Part shown: one piece after another, positions 1 to 13,892 of the stretch
How positions within the stretch are numbered: the first letter of the stretch is position 1
Layout: every line of letters starts with the position of its first letter
Source of the DNA: Ricinus communis
Lineage: Eukaryota > Streptophyta > Magnoliopsida > Malpighiales > Euphorbiaceae
DNA: 64,000 nucleotides
NCBI RefSeq assembly: GCF_019578655.1
Contig: NC_063261.1
Span: 13,816,216 to 13,880,215 of the forward strand
Reading direction: 5' to 3'
Made by a program: the position numbers and the translations under genes
Notes under the pieces: generated by a model
The model's database searches: none
The model's input: only the letters and a program-made list of their open reading frames with translations
What the model was told of the DNA's origin: nothing

Positions 1-2174
1 ATAGTTCATACATAATGAACCTATTATTTTGCAACAAAGAAAATAAGAACAGAAAAAAAAAATCTTAGCTTGTCAAATATATTTTAAAAATTTGCATATT
101 ATTTATATATTATTTAATAAATAAATATTTTCAGATATAATTTAAGCAAAAGGAAAAAAACCATGCAATAAATAGAACACAAAAAGAAAAGAAAAAGGGA
201 GAATCGAAGCTTATGTAATTTGATATGAAGATCTAAAGAATGGAGAACTGATAAATCAAAATCTGCAACTTCCCGATTCTATTTCAAATCACCAATAACG
301 AGGTAAGATATTATAGTGAGATCAAAGCCTTCACACGTGTGTTTTAAATTGCAACACACTCATTTAATTAAAACGCTGATGTGTTGAATATCAGATACAT
401 AATACACAGTGTATCCAGGTCCATGGTCTACAAAAACCATGAAATAAAATGTGATTAATTAATTATCAATTAAGAAAATCAAGCAATAACCATGAAAAGA
501 AAATGTGGTCAACTAACTATAAGTTAAGAAAAATAAATTAGCATTTGTTATCAAATTTGAATGCTTAATTGGACTTCAAATTCTAAAATGTATTCCCAAT
601 CTAATATTTAATTAAAAAAAAAGATATACAAATTAATATTGTTCATAACTAAAAATATATTTGGTCCAAATTTATTAAAATATACAGACTAATTTAAATA
701 ATTAGTTAAGGTTGAACATGTGATAAAGGTGGTAGCTTGAATTAAGGAGGAATTAATGTGTTTATGCACGAGTTAAGTCTAGGAGTTTATAGAGAATGGT
801 GGGAATTTAAGGAGAGAAGTAGTTAGAATTAAACATGTTTTAATTGAGGTGGTTATGAGAGTTTGAGAAATTATTTAAGTGATCGGAGGAAGTTATATGG
901 AGTTGAAGGAGTTGGGAGTTTTACGACACCACTTTCTCAAGGACAACTTTACATATTTAATTGTTGAGAAAGTTGGAAAGCCTCGTGGCACTAGATAGCG
1001 AAATGTATTTAACTGCCTTAACAAGTTACTTTATTAAGGCGGTAGGATTGAAAAAGATTTTCATAAATGCAATTTTTAAATTAAAGAAATCATCAACACT
1101 TTATAAAATACTTTCTCTAGTATTGTTTTTTAGCTACCGTAGCTCATTACTTAATATGATTTTTTTATAATTTCTTTGTTTTCTTAGCTTAAATTTATTT
1201 CGAATATTTATAAAGACAATTTTTTTTTAGTTTATTGCTGCTTTCGCTTTTATTAATTTCACTCCAATAGATAATTAGCATAATTTTTTATTTTAATTTT
1301 CTCAATTTTCATTTTTATTAAATTCAGTTACGTAGCTCTTATTTTTAATTCTTTAGCTTATTAAACAATATTTGATCACAATTTATTGACTATGAAATTA
1401 TTTAGCTCAAATAATAATAATTTCACTAGGATTTAGTGAAGCTATATCAATAGAGTTAAGAAGAATCAAGAAAACTTTAGATTCCCTTAGACCTTTTGCA
1501 CAATCCCTTGATTAGAAGTTAAAAGGACGTATTTAATTTTTAATAATGGTTTAGGTACCTCACACCCGCGGCATACTCGCAATCAGCCGAAATTAACATC
1601 CTTGAATCAAGGGCCGAAAATGCTTATTTAAATAAATATGCATAAAAAAAAAAAAGAGAAATGGTTAAAAATACCTAAAAGTTTTTACGGCTCAAATAGG
1701 TGCCATCAAAGCTATTAGATTGGAGTTTCAATGGCCAAAAGTTATTAAGCATAAGACACTTCAGTTTGTGTATTTTGTATTGTTGCCTCTTATCAAATAT
1801 TAAAAATTTAAAATTGAAAGACATCCTGAAAATTTATTAAAGTTATGGGTGCACAAAATGAAAAATAATTATATACCCAAAAAATGGATTATAGGCACAA
1901 ATTGGGCAGCAAAAAGAAAAGGAAAGAAAACAAAAAGTTAAAGGAGAGGAGGCTGTAGTTGCTGAAAAAATTGTAGACCATGATAAGTAAAATTGCATGT
2001 TAGTCTAGAGAGAAGATAATGTGGAGAGAGTAGAGCTCCAATGTTAGGAATCGATGTATATGTTTATGTGGTGGACGCGAAAGTGAGGATATTCTATCGA
2101 TAATAGATTTATTATCTTAATTATGATTTTTCTACCTTCAAAGAAAGGGTTTCCTTTTTTTTTTTTTTCTTTCG
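1..2174. other. AT-rich intergenic DNA, no gene seen
   Basis: Strongly AT-rich sequence with short open frames only. None of the frames resembles a known protein and none has plausible codon use. I see no tRNA fold, long repeat or transposon end here. The only less AT-rich patch, about 1555-1620, is short and not recognisable. Confidence 0.6.
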
Positions 2175-2266
2175 TTTTGGCCGGTTGTGGACGAGAAGGG
2201 ATTCGAACCCAATATCGTGGTTTTGGCCGGTTGTGGACGAGAAGGGATTCGAACCCAATATCATGG
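2175..2266. repeat. 46-bp tandem duplication, two copies
   Basis: Two adjacent 46-bp units (2175-2220 and 2221-2266) differ by one base (cgtgg versus catgg near the unit end). Each unit carries the 3' third of the decayed plastid tRNA described next, including the T-loop GGTTCGAATCC on the minus strand. The duplication therefore happened after the tRNA fragment arrived and gives one nearly complete copy plus one 3' fragment. Confidence 0.85.
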
Positions 2267-2306
2267 TTCAAGGGCGCATGCTCTAATCTTCTGAGCTATA
2301 AATCCC
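2234..2306 (-). pseudogene. trnR-ACG: decayed plastid trnR-ACG (nuclear plastid DNA)
   Basis: Read on the minus strand, the segment begins GGGATTTATAGCTCAG, passes GATTAGAGCA, and ends GGTTCGAATCCCTTCTCGTCCA. This lines up along its whole length with the plastid arginine tRNA (ACG), including its GATTAGAGCA D-arm and CCA-like end. The anticodon arm is broken: where CTACGAA is expected there is CTTGAA, and the stem no longer pairs. Many differences are C-to-T or G-to-A, as expected for methylated nuclear copies of plastid DNA. It should not make a working tRNA. The identification rests on my memory of the plastid gene; a decayed mitochondrial copy of the same tRNA is the main alternative. Confidence 0.7.
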
Positions 2307-2641
2307 ATCCCATTTCCATTAGAATTATTCTCAGGAGTACCTTAAAAAAGAAACCTATCATTTCTCCAACCATTTCGAGTTAAAAAGATGCAAAAACACC
2401 TCTTTCTATAAGAATAATGTGTTCTAAGATATGAACCGGAAGAAATGAGATTTCATAATACAAACTACTGGAGCTAAAATTGATTATTATTCATATACAT
2501 TTAAAATAATTTACGAGATATTAGGTTTTAAAATTTAGATATTTCTAGATAAAAGATAATAAACTTTTAATTTTCTTGTTTTTACATTTTATCTATTGAT
2601 AAAATAAAAATAATAACTGTTAAATTATATATATTTATATG

Positions 2642-2714
<73 letters not shown>

Positions 2715-5077
2715 TTAATTTTGACTTGACACGTAATTTAAACGATAATAACATTTGTATTTAGATAAAAATATACTTTTTTATTGTAATTAGTAAATGT
2801 AAATAAACTTCAATGAATTGAAAAAAGAAAAAAAAAACATAAAAAAAGAATAAGTTCACCCATAACTATATACACGTAATATATAACATGATTAATGATG
2901 CATATCATTTTCGAGAAATTAGATTTTCCTATCATAAAGATTTGATTTAACAAGATGTTCCTCAGTGATGCTAGACGACATTTAAATGTTACGTAAATGA
3001 TAGTAAGCAGACAGTTAAAAGGATAATAGAAAAATAGAGCTGACAACAACGGGCAAATGTTTTTGTAAGATGTGATATGTCCTTTGTACAAATATCACTA
3101 TTTTTGTCCTAAAAGTATTTTTAAATTCCATAATAAGACATATATATACAGACATCTCTATTTTTACCTATGGAAAAGAAGATTAAGAAACATTTATTTG
3201 CCATTGGTAGTGGAAGAGGATGATTAAACTCTTATTTGTACCTCAATGAACCATCCAAATTAAGTAGACCTTTGGTCAAATTAGAAGAGATATCTAGCTA
3301 AAATGGATATGATAAGATCTTGCTTTTTATTGTCTTTTAACAACCAAACAAAGTATAGTTTAGAACCCAAAGTTAAAAGAACCCTACACATACACACAAA
3401 AGGAAAAAAAAAAAAAAAAGAGGATAAATAAAAGAAAAGAATGGTGAAGATGGAGGTTATGATAAGCTAGACCATGTATGTTTTGGTTTACATTTTGTGT
3501 CTTGAAATTTCATCAAAATAAAATAAAATAATAATAAGTAATAAAGATTAATTAAGAAAAAAGTTCATTGAAGGAAGTATCCATTTTTTTACCCCCTAGT
3601 CCATATTTATAGAATCAAATTCTATAGTTTTAAAAATATTATGACTATTTGTGTTGCGCAACTCTCATCCTATTAGATCTATTATTAAGGGTGGAACTAT
3701 CTTGGAGCTAGAGTGGACGGGAGTCGGAAATAGTTAGGAAAAAAAAATATTTTATTTTTTTAAATCTGTTAGTTTATTCTAGTTCGAAGATAATTTTAAA
3801 AAAATTATAGCTAACGGAGTACAACTGATAGTTATATTATAGTTCAGTTCGAATTAATTAAAATTTCTGATTATGGAACTGTGTGATATGATTGAAGAAA
3901 AACTAATAATTGTCCTTAATTTTATTATTATGATTCATTTTTAACATTTGAAGAATTAAGAAACAAGCAAAATTTAGTTCAATTCAATGAATGTATGCAT
4001 CAAAATGGTATTAAGGAGCAAAACAAAGCAATGTAGCATGTCTGCTGGTGGTTTTAATAGCTTCGCAGCCTGGCACGTGATAAATAAGGAAAACATGCAT
4101 GCTGATTGTCGTGTAGGAGCCTCCAAAATTTCTGGCTCCACTAACCACTCCCTAATCGACACGTAATGCTGTGATGTCAAGGGGAGATCCCATCCTTCGC
4201 TTTCGTCACAAGCAACATGTACCGATCCAATGGAATTATGGATACAATCATCGAGTGAATTGCTCGATTGATTTTCTTTTTTTCTTCTACATTTTTTGAC
4301 GAATTTTGTGGGTGCTGAGATTATAAATATCTCAACCGTTGATTTGCGCTTAGAATCTTTATCATCATATGAGTGGATAAATCAATATTTTTAAAATTGG
4401 ACTTACAGTGTTATTTACTGACTAGATCAATATTCTAATTTATAGATTAATAGTAATATTGCAAGTTATAAGCCTCAAAGATCCGTAAATATTCTTAAAG
4501 TTTATTTAAAAAGATGATCTTTTAATTTAAATATAAATTATTATCATATATGTACTTATTATTTATTATTTATTTGAAGTCCAAAATAATTAGTTAGTTA
4601 TCAAATTATTTAAAAATAATTATAGTATTAAAATCGAATTTAATTTGAGAGATATTTTATAAAATAATAATAGTATTAGTTGATTTGGCATTAAAATATT
4701 AAAAAACATATAGAGTATGAAAGTGTCACAAACAAAAATCATAAAGTATGGAAATGCAAAAATATAAGACACATTAAAGGTAATAGACAACTTTAGCAGT
4801 AAGTTATTAATGGAGTAAATTAGAGGCATAAAACGGTTTTAACTAAAAGCAATACGGTAGTTTTTGGTATTTTCTGAAAAATATGTATTATTTTAACTAC
4901 TAAAAATTCTTTAATTAATGCAATTGAAATTTTTTTAATTCACGACCTACAACTACAACTATGAATCGGCTAAAATTTAATTAAAGGACTGTAATATTAG
5001 GGGTAATTATATTTTTTTAATATTATATTAGTTATTATTAATATTTAAAAATAATTTTTTTTATTTTTTATTTTGTA
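2307..5077. other. AT-rich intergenic DNA
   Basis: No supported gene. The stretch contains a long TA microsatellite (separate entry), poly-A and poly-T runs, and near 4000-4250 a patch of more balanced composition with a G-box core CACGTG (4074-4079) and the palindrome CATGCATG (4094-4101). Both motifs occur in plant promoters, but no gene starts nearby, so I do not call a promoter. Some sequence just right of the tRNA remnant could be further plastid DNA; I cannot confirm this. Confidence 0.5.
2646..2711. repeat. TA dinucleotide microsatellite
   Basis: About 33 uninterrupted TA units. Shorter TA tracts occur at about 7523-7552, 44857-44872 and 50268-50295; the last lies about 30 bp from the edge of the second viral locus. 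Confidence 0.95.
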
Positions 5078-5659
5078 ATTTTATATTAAAAGCCTCTTCC
5101 GTCATAATTTTCGTTAGTGAATTATTAATTATGTTGTTTTATACTATTTGATTATTGATCTTTGTGTAATATATAAATTGCCCCTTATATTTTATTTATT
5201 ACACTAGGTCCCTTTACATTTTAAAAGTCAATTCAATTAAGAAACTAAATTAATAAAAAAATATAATTTGACCCTCAAACTTTTTATCAAAATTATAATT
5301 CTACTATAACAAAATTAATAATAAGAATAATATCTATTTTATTTTAAATATTTAAAAATTAAATTATATGGATTCTTAATATTATTATTAATATAAGTAC
5401 TTTTAAGATATTTAAATTTATTGAAATTTAATTATGCTAAAAATTAGAGTAATTAAAGAACACTAGTTGATTAATTTTGTATAGACACTTAAATTGATTT
5501 TTGCATAAAATTAGACAAGAATGTTGTAATATAATAAATAAACTATAAGGGCCAATTTGGATATTACATCAAAGATCAGGAGACAAATAGTATAAAATCA
5601 AACATAGTTAACGATTGTTTAACGAAAATTCTAACGAAATAGATTTTTAGTATAAAATA
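5078..5659. mobile_element. 582-bp element with long terminal inverted repeats (MITE-like)
   Basis: The left end (5078-5225) and the reverse complement of the right end (about 5510-5659) align over roughly 150 bp with mismatches. Shared words include ATTTTATA, AATTTTCGTTAG and TTTTATACTATTTG, followed by a TTTATTTATTA stretch. There is no coding capacity between the arms. Long imperfect inverted repeats without a transposase suggest a non-autonomous DNA transposon, perhaps Mutator-like, but I found no clear target-site duplication. A second copy of the same family brackets the viral and plastid complex at 32478-40984, which supports a dispersed repeat family rather than a chance hairpin. Confidence 0.6.
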
Positions 5660-6959
5660 TATATTTAAATAGCTAATATATACATTTTGTAACCAACATT
5701 TAATAAAATAAGTGTAATGTATAATATTTTCTAAAAATTTATTTATTTTTTATAAATATACAATTTATATGAATTAAAATAATTACAGATACCAAATATA
5801 TATTTAGTGTATACCATATTTTGTTAAGTATATACTATTTGTTGCTATTTTATAAAAGAAATGAAGATTTGGAAGGATTAGTGAAGTGTGGTATGAAAAA
5901 CTACCATAAACTTGGCTAAGAATACTGTTTCCATATCATCAACGTCCAAGTTTAAAGGCTTTATATTATATAATCCGAGTGCTCTCAAACTGACATACTC
6001 TTTTCAAGGCATAAGGCGGGGCGGTGCAGAAGCCACAAAGAAAAATTGGGTCAACCCGAAACGAAGAAAATTAAGCTTTGTGCACCGACAAAATGAAGGA
6101 CGACTGGACTGGCTATACAAATATAAAGAAGGATTTGGGGGCATTTTATTTTTATTTTTTTTTAGGAAAAACAAATAAGATAATTGTAAAAGCAGAAAAA
6201 GAAAATAATTTTGATTCGTATGAATTTATACAATAAAGAATATATATTCAATTTAAATTTTAAAAATAAACTTGAGTTCCATTAATCTCTATTTTAGAGG
6301 TAGATGTGGTGACTTGTTTATTTATATATATATATGCTTCTTTTTTTTATGACCATGGAAAGTTGATTTTCAAGATTATATCAATCTTATTGGCAGATAA
6401 AATTTATTAAATAAAAATGAAAATTTTATTGCAATATATACAAGAATATCCCAACGTCCAATCAAGAGAAAACTATCATTCCAAGAATTCACATTAAAGA
6501 AAAAAAAATAAAAAAATTCAATTTATTAAATTAAAAAATCTTTAATGTAATTTTATAAAAGGCAATCCCAAACAATTCAAGTTTATAAAAGATATTATTG
6601 AAAGACACTTTGACACATTATTGGATACAATGTGAATGTAAATATGTCATGAAAATAGTCCTCTTTTTTTTTTTTTTTAGATTAAAATGAATTTATTGGT
6701 GTGAATTCCGCCATCTTTTTTTTTTTTTTTTTTTCTGGTGTAGCTTTTGGTCATGAAATATTTAAGTTAATTAATAAGACAATTTTATAATGATTGCTTC
6801 CCAAGCACAAAGAGGTTGATAATACAATGTACCATCATAATCAATTTAAGCCACAAGCTTTTTTGGCATAAACAATAATACAACACATACCTTTTAAAAT
6901 AAAAAAGATGTAGACTTCCAAATCAAATAAATTACTTGTTTCATATTTGAGTTATCATA
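5660..6959. other. AT-rich intergenic DNA
   Basis: No recognisable gene. A short open frame at 5912-6178 contains a less AT-rich stretch but matches nothing I know and starts without an ATG. Poly-T runs lie at about 6661-6680 and 6716-6735. Confidence 0.5.
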
Positions 6960-7165
6960 ATTTTATATTTGAATAATGACATATATTGATATGTCGATGC
7001 AGAGGAAAGATTTGAAGTTGAAATAATTTTATATTTGAATAATGACATATATTGATATTTCGATGCAGAGGAAAGATTCGAAGTTGAAATCTTTTTTATT
7101 TTGTATTTGAGTTATAATGTGCATCAATATGCCGATGTAGATAAAAAAATTGAATTTGAAATCTA
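6960..7165. repeat. 66-bp tandem repeat, two good copies and one degenerate
   Basis: The unit starting TTTTATATTTGAATAATGAC at 6961 recurs at 7027 with few changes, including the distinctive CGATGCAGAGGAAAGATT. A third, much more diverged unit follows to about 7165 (gccgatgtagataaaaaaatt). Period 66 bp. No coding or known regulatory role is evident. Confidence 0.8.
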
Positions 7166-7518
7166 TTCAGTTTTTACAAATAAAAATATCAATCGAATCA
7201 CTTTTTTATTAGATTTTTTATTAATTTTTTTAAAATATCCACAGAATTATATAATCGGAAATACTCATTTCTTCACATTAATCATAAAAATAATAATTGA
7301 TTCGGTGCATAGGAAAACTTCTACTTTTAAAAACGAATACTCTTACCACCTCATTAATATTAGCGCAAACCCAATAACCCTCCTCATTTACTAGATTTTA
7401 TAAATTATTAAAGTACCTAATTTAAGTAAAAGACCTTACTCATATTCCAAAAATGTTAAATTAATATGCTTCAAGTGATAGTAACTACACAGGAAAATAT
7501 ATGCTACCATGAAGGGAG

Positions 7519-7554
<36 letters not shown>

Positions 7555-10500
7555 TCCTTGATGGTGATGGATTAATTAGGCATATTTGATCTTCCAACAA
7601 AAAACATTCACATTCTGCATATCTATGTTACCACCACAAGGCATAAAATCAATCTCCAATGCATGAGACTTTCTGCTTTTTCTGCTTTACAAAGATTAAA
7701 AAAAAAAAAAAAGATTATTTAAAATATAAGCAAAAATTACAGGTATGTGTTTCCACTATACACAGTTATCCCCATTGAACATTCTTAGACTTTAAGTTAA
7801 GGAAAAAGGGAAAAGAAAAAAGAAAGAAAGTTACAAAGATTGAAGGCTCACTTAGAGTTAAAGATCCATAAACATCAATAATTTTGTTTAGGCAAAATTA
7901 ATCAGACTTAAAAAGATAAAATTCAGTTCATAGAATACAGAAAGATGAATGGCTGGCCGGTTCCAGTCAAATCCCAAGATCCCAACAAACAATAACAACC
8001 ACTAAGTTATAAAAAAGTAAAAATTAAAAAAAAAAATCATTAGGCACATTGACACTACTAAAAAATGTACAAAAAAATCAAGAATGTGTCTAAGGATTTA
8101 ATCAGTGATTTGATTAAATCCAAATTGATTGAACAAAAAGGAATTTGATGACTTGATTTTTGTTGAAATTTGATTTTCATGAAGTGGATTTGGCTTTAAA
8201 TTTAAGTTAGAATTTTTTGGTTTCACAAAGATTGATGTCCAATTCATCCAATAGACAAAATGGGCCGGAAAAATGCCATTATATATTGTTTTCTGGAGCT
8301 TAATCATGATACATAGATTAGGGCCAAGTTCTCTCTTTCTTTCCTTTAATCGAAAATAGTAATTGAATTTAGTGGGAAAACTATGTACTTTACTCCCTTT
8401 CTTGACTTTTGGTACATATGTTTGGGAGATTTGGTCCAATTATACATATTACCAATAAAACATTCTTTGGAGTAAAGGAAAAAAGAATAATTAATAAAAC
8501 TTATATCAATCTCATATCATATAATTAAGACAAGTTTCACTTTTGAGAGTGATTAATGGTGGAATTCTTCAAGGCTAAGAAGAAAGTTGGTTTTGTTCTT
8601 CTTCTTTTTTCTTTGGTTGAACTTGGCTAAAGTATATATGTCTTGAAGGTTCTAGTTGGGCCACCTCTCAATTTTATCATCGTCATCATCATCATCAATA
8701 ATGTAATTCTAATCATGTAATGAGTTACAATTCTTCTTGTTCCTAGAAAGGGACTTGTACTTCCACTCACTTTTTGCATAAGAATGTTACTTTTATTATA
8801 TAATGAATTGATGACACTATTATTTATTTTAATAGGAGGTATAATTAGTATATATTAATAGTTAGTATTAGAGGGATATGAGATTTTTAGGTAAATTATT
8901 AAGGCTGTCATACTTTTTCTAATTTTATTCTATGAAAATATAATTTTACAAAAATTGAAGAAAGATCTCGAACTCGAAATCTATACCTTTTAATTCAGCT
9001 AGGCATGAATTGATGACACTATGGTCACAAAAGGGATAACCATATTATTGCATCAAATTAGCTCACAATTGGACAATTGTATGAATATAACTAGTATAAA
9101 CTAATTAAGTGATGGAATTAAAACATTCCCATCTCTTCAAACTTCACTATCACCTTTACCCGGAAGTTGGTCCTTTGATTCTAAACACATCAGCAGATGC
9201 CAGAAACTGGATTCAAGGAGGCATTATTATGGTGGGTTGAAAATTAAAAAAAGAGGAGAAAAAGTATTGAAGAGATAGAGAAGGAATTGTTCAAGTTGCC
9301 ATGTGAAAGATGTAATATTGACAGATAGCAAATGCCACTAGTTGGGTGTAATACTGACAATAATGGCAAATGAAGAAATTGAAGGAGGAGAAAAAATATA
9401 TATATGAAAGCAATTTGGTTATGGCAAGTTCTTTGCCACTTGGTTAGTTTGCTTGAGAACAAATCAAGTATATGCCAGGCAGTTGATGCAAATGAATGGA
9501 GATCAACTTGGATTACAATGTGTTTGGATTAGAAATGTAATCAAAGTGAGTTGAGTTGAAACCAAATTTCAGTTAATTTAAAAAATTTAAAACTCAACTC
9601 AGATTTAATTGAAAAATTTATTAGTTTCCGAGTTTGACTGTTATCAAATTTTAAATATTTAATGTATTAAATAAAATAGTAAATACTCAAATAGACTTAC
9701 CAACATCTCAATTCAAATATTAAAGAAATCAAACTCGACTTAACAAATTACTCGATTAACTCGAGTTTGAATGCAAGCTTGACCCAATTAAATTAGAGCG
9801 AGATTTAAAAAAATTTTAAATTCAATCTCATATAATTCAAGAGTTAACTTAGCTCATCACACTCTTATTCTGAATTTATGAATTTGAATATAACATTTGG
9901 ATTTATATATTATATTCTAAATTTAAAAAAAAATTAATAACATATATGTGATTGTTATTTCAAATACTTACTAATTACGTCTTGAAATTAATTACTAATC
10001 TATTTCAAATTCTCATTAATATAAATTACTTAAGCTTAATGTTTTCCTAGAAATTGTTTGATTCAAATGTAAATACATAGGTCTAACAAATCCTTGCTTC
10101 TGACAATTGCATTGGATAATTCCAGCTTATGAAATCTATATTTGATGTTTATTTATTTGGATCGGAAAAACTTTTTATATAAGATGTTAAAGAAAACAAA
10201 AAGTTTTTGCTTCTACTAATTAAGAACTTGATAGTTGTGTGCATCAATTCTCAATCTTTCTTTTCTTCTTTTTTTATTTTATTTTATTCAATATTTTCAA
10301 GCTCTCAATCACTACTATCCAATTCACATCTAATAGCTCATGTTCCTGTTCGTATGCCAAATCATGGCAATTTTACATGAATCACAAACATTATATGTGA
10401 CCAAGTGACATGACATATTAGTCTAAATCAAAGAAACCCTCAAAGATCATTATCACACTATTCACTAATGATGGTTTTGAATGGTTCCTAGAGTTGGCTA

Positions 10501-13500
10501 TTCTATTAGCCGCAAGAATAAAAATTGGGATCAAATTGCTTTCATATTGAATTCATTTTCTATTTCCAATCATTTTATGTAACTTTACCAAACAGGTCCT
10601 TAGATATGACCCTCTCTCTATATATGCGACTTTGTACTAGTCTCCCTTTTCCTAAGGCATTGGGGTTGGAGGATTTCCATTGGTCTGAATTCTAAGGGCT
10701 TTTGTTATGTTTTCATACATGCAATGATGTTCTTTCATGGGCTGTCTTTGAAAAAGAAGAAAAAGAATTTGGTGCTTCCCATTGATTAGTATGTATAACA
10801 AGGGAAGTTGTAGTGTATCATGTTCATTTCTTCATAAGAAGCTTCTGCTTTAGCTTAGAAAATAGTGGTCATTTCAACTCCATATTCTCCATTCCCCCAT
10901 CTCTTCTTGCCTGTTTCACAAGAAAATTGGAAATCTTGACTTCCAAAAGGGTCTTGCGACTCTTGTCCTTTCTTGACTCATTCCTTTTGGTTTTCATTAT
11001 TGGCATTTTTGCTGCCCATTTTATATAAATTTTCTCTTTTTCATTCCTTTCACACCATCATAAAATATAAGAAAGACAAGAAAACATTATTCTTTTTTCG
11101 AGTCAATAAAATAAATATTTTCTAGATTTTACATTTAGTTTCATTCTATTCATAAAAAATATAATTTATTTTATGACAATCATTCAATTTTAATTTTGGT
11201 TGCAATTTAATCATATTTCTAATAAGAAATTAACATGTCACATTTTTCTTTTTTAATTACTTTTTTCTTATTTGCTGTTTTTGCCACTTATTGATTTTTT
11301 TATTTGTGAAATGACTAAACTGAAATAAAATAAATTAAAATTTTGTAGTTAAAATAAAATAAAATATAAAATTCAGTGACCATTTATATCATTATCCCAT
11401 ATAAATAATTAATATAAAAAGAGCGATTAAGTGAAAAAAATATGATATATTAATTTTCTATTGGTAAAATGACTAAATTGTAACTAAAATTAAAATTGAA
11501 TGACTGAAATAAAATAATTAAAATTTTATGACTAAAATAAAACTAAATGCAAATTTAATGGACATTTATATTGTAATTTTCTCTTTTTTCTATTTAGTTT
11601 ATAAGCTTTCTCCTAGTGAGGCACATAGATATTCTTTATTTCTTTGTTTCTTTCTTCTTTTTCTTTCAAAAGGATTGATTTACTTTTGAAATGAAACTGT
11701 AATTTCTGCAAAATAATATTTTGACCTTTTTTACTTTATTTCTCATTGTGTTTGAAGACTTATAATTAGAACTTCTTTTTTTTTTTTTCTCATTCGGAGG
11801 TAAAAAAGAAGTTTCATGAAATAAGCATGCTACTTGTATCAGTTTGGTTATGATTAAATCAGTGAATTTTCGTGAAACTGATTTATTAATTAGCTGTCAA
11901 TTTTTATTTTCTTGCTTCATTCCAGGGTTTTATCATGAAAAAAAAAACATTGTGTGACAATTGTTGCTAACATTTGAGAATGTCAAATTGAAAGGAACAA
12001 ACAATAATGAAATATTTAATATTTAGTGTATTTTTATGTGTACACTTAAGAGTTTCTTTTTCCTTGTGATGTGTATTTTCTAAACAATGTTTGAATAATA
12101 TTATAATTTGGAAACCCCTTTAAGATTAAGAGAAAATTTCATGGCATACGCTGTTTTTCTAATTTTTATTTTTATGGTTTATTTTTTATTTTTTAATTTT
12201 GTAAGAACAAAAAATACTAAAAATTATATATAAATTTCTTTGAAAGGATATCATTTAATTTAATCATTATCAAACCAACTAAGTGAGATAGATTATTGTT
12301 TTTATTTTGTATATTCATATTTGGTATCTATATATTGAAAGATATTACTTTTTTTTTGGCAGCTAGTATATCAATGACAATAGAGATGTGTGTATTAAAA
12401 CAAATACTATAATATATAAAAAATATATCAAAATATAATTAATATTATATGAAAATAAAATAAAATAAAACTAAGTAAGTCATTGAAGGGTGTCAAGAAG
12501 TATAACAGTCTTAATAATAATAAAAATATGGATAAAAAAGGATGAAAATGATGTTATAATTTTATTAAGAAAAATGATACTAAAAAAATATAAAAAATAT
12601 ATTGATAACATATTAAAAAGATATCATAATAGAGTTTTAAGAAAATCTATATAAATAATTTTTTTTTTAGATTTTATATCATAAAAATAAAAAATTTAAA
12701 CCGTAAAAATAAAATTTTACAGCTCATTTTTCTCGTAAATATATAAAAAGCAGCAAGTTTAATAACTAATGAAAACTCAAATCATTGAGGTTTAGACCCC
12801 TTAATTTTAATAACTAATGAATACCCAATTAAAATAATTTTTTGGTCTTATCATTCAAATAAATTTGAGATTAAGTTTATACATGGATTCATGTTTTTCT
12901 TGATATAATTAGAAATGGAATAAAATTATAAAGCAACTTTAAATAAATAAGTAATATATAAATCAATTGGCAATTATCTAAATAGCTTTTTATATATAAA
13001 AATTAGAAAGATTGAAGCTGAGTTTGAGTACCACAAAAGTAAATTGCTAGTCCCCTTGTGTTAAATTCAATGTGCTTGTAGTCAATAAAGGCTCAAAATT
13101 TCGCCCATGGGCTTGAGAAGCATATACACCATTAGTCTCTACTTTTCTAAGAGCAAATTCCAGTCAGAAGACAAAATTTAGAGCAAATTTCCCAATTCAA
13201 ATTCCATGGTTGAATTTGGTAAGTTGAACACTCGAACTAGGAATGACAACAGATATTTGTACCAGTTTACATTGTAATTATTTGAAATTGTTCCAAATTT
13301 ATTTAAAGAATCAATTTTATTATATATATCCATTCCAAATTCAGTTAATATTGTCACGTACTATTCGAACTTATCAAAATTCGATCATATTTCAAAATTC
13401 TTCTAATGTATCATGAGTGTATGATACCATATAAATCTATAAAAGTTAATATTATTTTAATTTTAATAATTTACTAATATAATTGAATACTAAATTAGCC

Positions 13501-13529
13501 AATTACATATAGTATTTAATCCAGAGCTA
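7166..13529. other. long AT-rich intergenic DNA
   Basis: I found no gene, tRNA fold, known microRNA mature sequence or transposon terminus here. Notable items are a TA microsatellite at about 7523-7552, a short CAT repeat around 8678-8698, and a TATA-like stretch followed by mixed-composition sequence at about 10610-11030, which could be an unannotated transcript but gives no protein I recognise. Open frames at 8098-8439, 9244-9462 and 10813-11028 lack familiar motifs. Confidence 0.5.
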
Positions 13530-13892
13530 ACTCAAGCTTCAACGAGCTGGTCATTGATGCATGTAAGGCCTATAAGGAACAACTTAAGGCGTTAACTGAA
13601 TCAATACATACGGTTAGGTCTACCTCAAAGGTAGAGGAGGTAAACATAATTTTGGAGGGGGTATACAGTCACTATCTCATGGTCAACCTCCAAAAATGAG
13701 ATAAACAAATGGCTAGAAAAATAAGGTTGGTCTCAGATTGAGGCCAAGCAGAGACGGTGTACTGAACTAAAAGAGGAAGATAGAGGGGCCGGTTGACAAG
13801 AATGCAAACAAGAAAAAGAAAGTGTGATGTAAAGGTGATGGTCTGATGTTGTTGGTGGGGGCTGCCAGCCAAAAGTGGCACCTAGGTTCTAA

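Noticed and set aside
2234..2306. Functional tRNA gene
   Set aside because: The anticodon arm does not pair and the anticodon is lost.
2044..2383. Open frames on both strands over the tRNA remnant, resembling hypothetical plastid proteins
   Set aside because: They read through the duplicated tRNA fragment and poly-T run; coding is an accident of the tandem repeat.
5912..6178. 88-codon open frame with a less AT-rich middle
   Set aside because: Starts without ATG, ends in low-complexity sequence, and shows no domain.
8098..8439. 113-codon open frame on the minus strand
   Set aside because: No motif, no homology I recognise, AT-driven composition and no gene context.
10610..11030. MicroRNA precursor or small gene behind a TATA-like box
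   Set aside because: No known mature microRNA sequence, convincing long hairpin or protein motif was found by eye.
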